Source: an uncultured Brevinema sp.
GTDB lineage: Bacteria > Spirochaetota > Brevinematia > Brevinematales > Brevinemataceae
Assembly: GCA_947036575.1 (NCBI GenBank)
Contig: CAMQSH010000007.1
Coordinates: forward strand, 1 to 26,461
Reading direction: 5' to 3'
Length of the DNA stretch: 26,461 nucleotides
Shown: positions 21,446 to 26,461 of the stretch, piece by piece
How the letters are laid out: each line of letters starts with the position of its first letter
Numbering within the stretch: position 1 is the stretch's first letter
The notes under the pieces: generated by a model
Told to the model about the DNA's origin: nothing
Seen by the model: the letters and a program-made list of their open reading frames with translations, nothing else
The model's database searches: none
Program-made: the position numbers and the translations under genes

Positions 21446-22693
21446 ATGATACGGAAAAGTTTAATTGTAAAGTTGTTTGATGGATTTACAATGCAACGTT
21501 GGAATGATCAACTAAGACCCACAGAATTAGTAGAAGCGGACAAACAAGCTCATTCTATTAGTTTGGCTTATTTTTTGGCACGTTCTATAGAAGATGAAGA
21601 AGATATCAATATGCAGGATCTTATAGAACAATATGTGTTTCGTTATTTAGAAAGGATCGTTATTACAGATATCAAGCCAACAGTATTTTCAAAAATTAAA
21701 TCCAATGATACTCAATATAGAGCTTTGAGGACTTTCGTAAAAGAAACAATGCTTCCTTATTTGGATGGGCTACCAAGAGAATTTATTAATAGATTTATTC
21801 ATTGGTGTGACAATCCTTTTGAAAACTCAAACACCCTGACAAGACAGATCATTGATATCGCTAGGGCTGATGCTACCCTTTGGGAATTTGATTTATTAAA
21901 ATTTGCTAATCCTAGTGGATTTGGTATGGATGAGCTTTCTAATGATATGGAGCTCCTAAAAAACAAACATATAGAACTTCGTAGGCATTTAATCGCCAAA
22001 TTAGAAACAAAACATATTAGAGAAGAAAATAAAACAGATTTATTCACTAACGAAAATTATTCTTCTTACTCTCAATTAGTAAAGATGTTTGGACAAATGC
22101 GTTTCCAAGTGCGTTGGGCACAATTACATAGAGAGCCACAGACTTCTGTGTTGGGACATTCTTTTTATGTAGGAGTATTGAGTTATTTCTTCTCATTGTT
22201 GTCGGACGCTTGCCCTAAACGTATTTATAATAATTTTTTCACAGGTATTTTTCATGATCTTCCTGAAGTATTCACAAGAGATGTTATTTCACCTTTAAAA
22301 ACCAATATTCCTGGTTTAGGGAATCTTCTCAAAGAGATTGAACACGAAGAAATGGATAGAAAATTTAAAATGCTCATTCCTGAAAAACTAAGAGCTGAGA
22401 TGTTCTACTTTATTGATGAAGAATTTAGCGATCTTACTATTCAAAATGATAACATTACAGAACATAAAAATGGAATTATGGCAGAATTTAATAAAGATAA
22501 ATTTAATCCAAGAGATGGTACTATTGTTCGTTTATCCGATCATTTAGCAGCATATATAGAAGCAGATATGGCTCTTTGTAATGGAGCAACATCTTCTGAT
22601 TTTATTAATGCAAAAGAAAGAATTAGAGAAACATATAGTCAAAAACAAATAGCGGGATTAGATTTGAAATCACTATTTTTAGATTTTAAATAA
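21446..22693 (+). CDS. HD-domain phosphohydrolase, YfbR-like
   Basis: This 415-residue protein has an HD-superfamily site in its second half: R223-W224, H238 in LGHSFYVGVL, H270-D271 in GIFHDLPEVF, and D365 in VRLSDHLAAY. These are the metal and catalytic residues seen in YfbR-type 5'-deoxynucleotidases and related HD_3 proteins. The first half (1-210) has a similar-looking EADKQAHSISLAYFLAR stretch (30-46) with H36 but lacks a matching HD pair, so it may be a degenerate duplicate or a partner domain. At about twice the length of YfbR, it is a distinct subfamily. It is first of three genes, 19 nt before a TPR protein. A nucleotide substrate is likely but not shown. Confidence 0.78.
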   Translation: MIRKSLIVKLFDGFTMQRWNDQLRPTELVEADKQAHSISLAYFLARSIEDEEDINMQDLIEQYVFRYLERIVITDIKPTVFSKIKSNDTQYRALRTFVKETMLPYLDGLPREFINRFIHWCDNPFENSNTLTRQIIDIARADATLWEFDLLKFANPSGFGMDELSNDMELLKNKHIELRRHLIAKLETKHIREENKTDLFTNENYSSYSQLVKMFGQMRFQVRWAQLHREPQTSVLGHSFYVGVLSYFFSLLSDACPKRIYNNFFTGIFHDLPEVFTRDVISPLKTNIPGLGNLLKEIEHEEMDRKFKMLIPEKLRAEMFYFIDEEFSDLTIQNDNITEHKNGIMAEFNKDKFNPRDGTIVRLSDHLAAYIEADMALCNGATSSDFINAKERIRETYSQKQIAGLDLKSLFLDFK

Positions 22694-22712
22694 GCAAGAG
22701 GGATAGATAACG

Positions 22713-24140
22713 ATGGAATTTAATAAAAAAACCTTGGAAATGATGGAAGATGATGATATCTCGATATGGGGTGAATATGCTGATAAAATTTCTAGTTCCG
22801 ATAGCGAATTTGCAGAACAAATATATCAAAAAATTCTCACTGTCGATGGAGAGCATACAACAGCATTATCTAACTATGCTAGCTTTTTGCAAGAGCAGGG
22901 TCGTTATAAAGAAACAAAATTAATTTATAATAGACTATTACATCTAGAAAAAGATAATTCTAATTTGAATTTTAGATATGGAACTTTTTGTGTAGAGATT
23001 GGTGATTTTGAATCAGCAGACAGACAATTTATTAAATTTTTAGATCAAGAAATGCTGGCTTCCGAAAGATTAATGGATAAAGCTAATGAACTTGCTGAAC
23101 AAGGTAAATTTCGATCTGCTGAATGGTATTATCGTTTTATGATGAAGCAAATTCCCGAAGATCCTTTTATTTATAATAATTATGCTTTGTTGTTAGCAGA
23201 TTTGGGGCGTTTTGATGAGGCTGAAGAATTTTTTAAAAAGGCTCTACTCGAAAATGAAGAATTAGGATCTGATGTTAGTGTAGAATTTAACTATGCTAAT
23301 TTATTATTTTTGTTGGATCGTATAGAAGAAGCTGAGTGGTTTTATGACAAAGCCTTGATACAAGATCCTAATGATTTACCTGTCTTGAACAATTATGTTT
23401 TACTCTTAATCAGAAAGGGTGAATTTTCTAAATCCGAGGCGATTCTTAAGCGTATTTTAGCAATAAATCCTGCAGATATGGTAGCTTTACAAACATACTC
23501 TAATTTATTAGTTAGAGAGGGAAAATTTGAAGAGGCGATTCATAGTGCTCAAACACTAGTAAATAGCTATCCTGATTTTGCTCAGGCTTATTTTCAATTG
23601 GCGTCTGTACTTGCAGAAGCAGATCGTTTGGAAGCTGCGGTAGAAATGCTACAAAAATCTTTAGAATTAGATCCTAATAGTGTTGAATCAACTACTTTAC
23701 TTGCTGTTACCTATGCAGATATGGAAAAATACGAAGAAAGTCAAGCGATCTTTGAAGCAGCATTAGTGGAAAATGCTAACGACCCTATGTTACGCTACCA
23801 CTATGCAGCAATGCTTTTTGATTGGGACAAAAATGAAGAGGCTCAGTTATGGGTTTCAGCATTGATAGAACAAGATCCTGATCATGGAGAGGCACTTAGC
23901 TTGCTAGGAAGTATTCTTAAAAATCAAGGTAAAATCTATGAAGCAAGAACTTTATTTGAAAAATCTTTAGAAAAAGACCCTCTCAATCCTGATGTTTGGT
24001 TACAAGCAGCCTTATTTTTTCATGATACAAAAGATTATGTAGAATCTGATAAATGTTTTGCAGAAGCATTTAAATTAGCTCCAAAAGATGATCAAATTGT
24101 TACAGAAAAAACAAGATGTGATACGGAAAGATCTAGATAA
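22713..24140 (+). CDS. Tetratricopeptide-repeat protein
   Basis: This 475-residue protein is built nearly throughout from about 12 TPR units of 34 residues, e.g. PFIYNNYALLLADLGRFDEA (about 147-166), PVLNNYVLLLIRKGEFSKSE (about 228-247) and AQAYFQLASVLAEADRLEAA (about 289-308). It is acidic, with no signal peptide or membrane segment, so it should be a cytoplasmic scaffold for protein contacts. It begins 19 nt after the HD-domain gene and ends 3 nt before mutY, so the three are co-transcribed. The partner is unknown. The GAGGGATAG site before ATG supports the start. Confidence 0.88.
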   Translation: MEFNKKTLEMMEDDDISIWGEYADKISSSDSEFAEQIYQKILTVDGEHTTALSNYASFLQEQGRYKETKLIYNRLLHLEKDNSNLNFRYGTFCVEIGDFESADRQFIKFLDQEMLASERLMDKANELAEQGKFRSAEWYYRFMMKQIPEDPFIYNNYALLLADLGRFDEAEEFFKKALLENEELGSDVSVEFNYANLLFLLDRIEEAEWFYDKALIQDPNDLPVLNNYVLLLIRKGEFSKSEAILKRILAINPADMVALQTYSNLLVREGKFEEAIHSAQTLVNSYPDFAQAYFQLASVLAEADRLEAAVEMLQKSLELDPNSVESTTLLAVTYADMEKYEESQAIFEAALVENANDPMLRYHYAAMLFDWDKNEEAQLWVSALIEQDPDHGEALSLLGSILKNQGKIYEARTLFEKSLEKDPLNPDVWLQAALFFHDTKDYVESDKCFAEAFKLAPKDDQIVTEKTRCDTERSR

Positions 24141-24143
24141 GTT

Positions 24144-25139
24144 ATGAATAAAAATATACAAAAATTATTATTAGAGTGGTTTTATTCTAATAAAAGAGAG
24201 ATGCCTTGGCGAGAAAATCCTACTCCTTATAGAGTTTGGATCTCTGAAATTATGTTGCAACAAACTACTGTGGCTACTGTAATAGAGTTTTATTTACGTT
24301 TTATGAACAGATTTCCTAGTTTAGTAAAATTATCCACAGCGAATGAAGACGAAGTATTATTATTGTGGGCAGGACTAGGATATTATTCAAGAGCAAAAAA
24401 CATTCTAAAAACAGCACAATTATTACAAAGGGAAGAAAACTTCCCTTCTGAATTTGAAGAGTTAAAAAAACTCCCTGGTATAGGTCCTTATACAGCAGGG
24501 GCAGTGAGCTCTATTGCTTTTAACAAGCCTGTGTCATTGATAGATACGAATGTTGACAGAGTCTTAGGACGTTTTTTCATCTTAGATAGGCAAGACAAAG
24601 ACTTTGAACAAATATTAAGAGCTAATGCTCAGGTATTAATAGAAAATGTGCCTGAAAAAGATATTTGGGCTTGGAATCAGGCTATTATGGAGCTAGGAGC
24701 TTTAGTTTGTAAAGTGAAATCTGTACAATGTGAAGATTGTCCTTTGATGTCTTCTTGTAAGGCTTATAAATCAGGAGAACCCCTAAAATTTCCTGGTGAT
24801 AAAAACAAATCAAAAATTGAAGCGATTACAGAATATGCTTTAGTAATAAAAAAACAAGATCAATATCTTATTTCTAAAATAACTACAGGGACAAGACGCA
24901 GAGGCTTATATGACTTTCCTATTATGAATATAAAAATAGGAAAAGAAATAGAGAGAGTGAGTTATAGAATATCCAATAATAAGGTAGAAAGAGTATTTTG
25001 TTTGGTAGATAGAGCAGAATATATCTCATCTCAAGATGATATATGGGTAGATAAAAATAATTTTTTAGAAAAATATGCACTAGTTTCTCCTTGTAAGAAA
25101 TATCTTACAAATAAGTTTCTTGTAGAGAAGTTTCTCTAA
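24144..25139 (+). CDS. mutY: MutY, A/G-specific adenine DNA glycosylase
   Basis: This 331-residue protein removes adenine paired with 8-oxoguanine, preventing G-to-T changes. It shows the catalytic E35 in ISEIMLQQTTV, the helix-hairpin-helix LPGIGPYTAGAV (110-121) with catalytic D134 in LIDTNVDRVL, and the 4Fe-4S ligands C189, C196, C199 and C205 in exact C-X6-C-X2-C-X5-C spacing. A shorter C-terminal part (about 225-331, from EYALVIKKQDQYLIS and RRRGLYDFP) resembles the NUDIX-like 8-oxoG recognition domain. The gene follows the TPR gene by 3 nt with only a weak ribosome site, so translation is probably coupled. Its stretch 25091-25110 holds a perfect hairpin. Confidence 0.95.
   Translation: MNKNIQKLLLEWFYSNKREMPWRENPTPYRVWISEIMLQQTTVATVIEFYLRFMNRFPSLVKLSTANEDEVLLLWAGLGYYSRAKNILKTAQLLQREENFPSEFEELKKLPGIGPYTAGAVSSIAFNKPVSLIDTNVDRVLGRFFILDRQDKDFEQILRANAQVLIENVPEKDIWAWNQAIMELGALVCKVKSVQCEDCPLMSSCKAYKSGEPLKFPGDKNKSKIEAITEYALVIKKQDQYLISKITTGTRRRGLYDFPIMNIKIGKEIERVSYRISNNKVERVFCLVDRAEYISSQDDIWVDKNNFLEKYALVSPCKKYLTNKFLVEKFL
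25091..25138. repeat. Two hairpins at the 3' end of mutY
   Basis: TTGTAAGA/TCTTACAA (25091-25098, 25103-25110) and TAGAGAA/TTCTCTA (25123-25129, 25132-25138) are perfect short stems, the second reaching the stop codon. No T-run follows either, so they may be weak or Rho-assisted 3' ends or mRNA-stabilising structures. Confidence 0.4.
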
Positions 25140-25197
25140 AAATTATTAAATAATACAAATTTTCTAAAATAGTGTTTAATTATATTTTCAAAAAGCA

Positions 25198-25226
25198 TTG
25201 ACAAAACAATGTAAATATATTAAAAT
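25198..25226 (+). promoter_or_regulatory. Promoter of the rpsP-rimM-trmD operon
   Basis: A perfect TTGACA (25198-25203), 17-nt spacer and TAAAAT (25221-25226) lie 33 nt before the GTG start, as expected for a ribosomal protein operon. Confidence 0.8.
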
Positions 25227-25258
25227 ACTTGAAGTGATATTTTTTTTGGAGGGCATTT

Positions 25259-25504
25259 GTGTCAACAAATATTCGTTTAATGCGTTTAGGTAAGAAGAAA
25301 GCACCTTACTATCGTGTCGTCGTAGCACATTCTAGAAATGCACGTGATGGTGCTTATATAGAGAGTTTAGGTACTTATAGACCTGTCGAAAGCTCAGATC
25401 AAATTCTCATAAACGTTGCACGTTTTGATGAATGGATAAAAATGGGTGCAATCCCATCACAAACAGTTAAACAGCTTGTTTCAAAAGCAAGAGTTGCTGT
25501 TTAG
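25259..25504 (+). CDS. rpsP: 30S ribosomal protein S16
   Basis: This 81-residue S16 begins with the family's IRLMRLGKKKAPYYRVVVA (5-23) and has RDGAYIESLGTYRP (29-42), both RNA-contacting hallmarks; length is normal. S16 binds 16S rRNA early in 30S assembly. The start is GTG at 25259, chosen because TTGGAGGG sits at the right distance and translation runs straight into the conserved N-terminus. It is first in the classic rpsP-rimM-trmD order; some relatives insert a KH-domain gene between rpsP and rimM, but here rimM follows after 11 nt. Confidence 0.97.
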   Translation: MSTNIRLMRLGKKKAPYYRVVVAHSRNARDGAYIESLGTYRPVESSDQILINVARFDEWIKMGAIPSQTVKQLVSKARVAV

Positions 25505-25515
25505 TTGGAGAATTG

Positions 25516-26055
25516 ATGTCTTCAACAGAATTGTCTAATAATTTAGTCGAGATAGGTAGAATTTTAAAACCTTTTGGTGTGAAAGGTGAATTAAAAGTTT
25601 TATTTTATATCGATGAATTATCTGACTTGCAAAATGTAAAAGAATTCTATGTTAAAGATAGAAAACTTGAATCTGGGTTTAGAGAATTAACTTTTACTTC
25701 TTTAAAATTTACAGAAAATCCAGAATATGCGAAAGTAATGTTTACAGATATTACAGATCGTACTATTGCTGAAGCGTGGCGTTTAGTTCCTCTTTTTATA
25801 AAAAAAGAATGTTTAGCATCTCCTAGTGATGGAGAATATTTTATAACAGATCTTATTGATTTAGAAGCTTGGTATCAAGACAAAAAAATCGGTATTGTTT
25901 TTAATATTTTTGAAGTTGCAAATCAAGAGCTTTTTGTTATCAAACAGGAGCACACGAAACAGGATTTAGCGATACCTTTTACAGAAAGATACGTTTCTTC
26001 AATTTCTCTTGAAGAAAAAAAAATAGTTTTTGAAAATTTAGATGAGTTATTATAG
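25516..26055 (+). CDS. rimM: Ribosome maturation factor RimM
   Basis: RimM helps 16S processing and late assembly of the 30S head and binds ribosomal protein S19. This 179-residue protein has the N-terminal RimM barrel signature EIGRILKPFGVKGELKV (12-28) and a C-terminal PRC-like barrel with GEYFITDLID (about 116-125) and IPFTERYVSSI (about 154-164), the usual length for the family. I start it at ATG 25516 instead of the in-frame TTG at 25513, because GGAG (25507-25510) is five nt from the ATG and only two from the TTG. It lies 11 nt after rpsP. Confidence 0.95.
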   Translation: MSSTELSNNLVEIGRILKPFGVKGELKVLFYIDELSDLQNVKEFYVKDRKLESGFRELTFTSLKFTENPEYAKVMFTDITDRTIAEAWRLVPLFIKKECLASPSDGEYFITDLIDLEAWYQDKKIGIVFNIFEVANQELFVIKQEHTKQDLAIPFTERYVSSISLEEKKIVFENLDELL

Positions 26056-26061
26056 ATTCTT

Positions 26062-26461
26062 ATGGATAAAATAACGGTTTTGTCACTTTTTCCACAAATG
26101 GTTACGGATGCTCTCTCTTATGGGATCATTAAAAGAGCCACTGAAATTATGACTATTGAATCACGAGATCTTCGCAAATGGGGATTGGGTGATTATAAAA
26201 AAGTTGATGATGCAAGTGTTGCTCCAGGACCAGGAATGCTCTTTAGGGCAGATGTAGTAGCTAATGCAATCATAGATGTAAAAAAAGAAGATTCTGATGC
26301 TTATATTGTTCATATGTCTCCTAGAGGAACACCTCTAAGTAACAAAAAAGCAAAAGAACTTTCTCAAAAAAAACATCTTGTTATTTTAGCTTCTCGCTAT
26401 GAGGGTCTTGATCAACGAGTTATTGATAACTATGTTGATGAAGAGATTTCTATAGGTGATT
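26062..26461 (+). CDS. trmD: tRNA (guanine-N1)-methyltransferase TrmD (5' part, cut by window end)
   Basis: The first 133 residues of TrmD are present, running off the right edge. TrmD methylates G37 of tRNAs next to the anticodon and prevents frameshifting. Seen here are ITVLSLFPQMV (4-14), the substrate-loop region DDASVAPGPGMLF (about 49-61) and the S-adenosylmethionine knot motifs SPRGTPLSN (about 87-95), ASRYEGLDQRV (about 110-120) and DEEISIGD (126-133). It starts 6 nt after rimM with little ribosome site of its own, so translation is likely coupled. Confidence 0.95.
   Translation, partial: MDKITVLSLFPQMVTDALSYGIIKRATEIMTIESRDLRKWGLGDYKKVDDASVAPGPGMLFRADVVANAIIDVKKEDSDAYIVHMSPRGTPLSNKKAKELSQKKHLVILASRYEGLDQRVIDNYVDEEISIGD

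Noticed and set aside
25513..25515. TTG as the rimM start
   Set aside because: It is only two nt from the GGAG site, while the adjacent ATG at 25516 has proper spacing.
1..26461. UGA read as tryptophan (genetic code 4)
   Set aside because: All genes reach full length with TGG only; an AT-rich genome using UGA for Trp would show many in-frame TGA codons.

Overview
The window is a strongly AT-rich piece of bacterial chromosome. It carries about 26 protein genes, most of them with AGGA/GGAG-type ribosome binding sites and sigma70-like promoters. Lipobox lipoproteins and a TonB-receptor-like beta-barrel point to a two-membrane (Gram-negative type) bacterium. Amino-acid scavenging, cysteine breakdown and peroxide defence suggest a host-associated, fermentative or microaerophilic lifestyle. 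I cannot fix the taxon; AT-rich spirochaetes or fusobacteria would both fit. All 26 readable stop codons are TAA or TAG and none is TGA, while tryptophan is always TGG. No integrase, transposase, CRISPR array, rRNA or tRNA was seen.

Region 1 (1-9469) starts with the end of an unrecognised gene. A YheO/DauR-like regulator then reads leftward. Two rightward operons follow: MalY/PatB-type C-S lyase, APC permease, EamA exporter and RidA; then D-cysteine desulfhydrase, TauE/SafE permease, an unrecognised 395-residue protein and a TDT-family transporter. Together they look like a regulon that imports sulfur amino acids, splits them to pyruvate, ammonia and sulfide, quenches 2-aminoacrylate with RidA and exports sulfur or carboxylate products. 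Both operon promoters carry the same inverted-repeat operator in the same register with their -35/-10 elements.

Region 2 (9470-10329) has no intact gene. It holds nested inverted repeats, a candidate leftward structured RNA, a decayed gene and a bidirectional terminator.

Region 3 (10330-14302, leftward) is a vitamin B12 regulon: promoter, cobalamin riboswitch with a P13 kissing hairpin and intrinsic terminator, a TonB-dependent receptor that seems to start at AUU, then two related lipoproteins that may be surface partners of the receptor.

Region 4 (14319-18391) contains a small unknown gene, an isoprenylcysteine-methyltransferase-like membrane protein, a UvrC without its C-terminal helix-hairpin-helix domain, and a divergent SbcD-like nuclease.

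Region 5 (18398-20841) is a peroxide-reduction set: AhpC, and an AhpF split into two adjacent genes. Region 6 (20864-25139) contains a small lipoprotein and an HD-domain / TPR / MutY operon. Region 7 (25198 to the end) is the conserved rpsP-rimM-trmD translation operon, cut off inside trmD.
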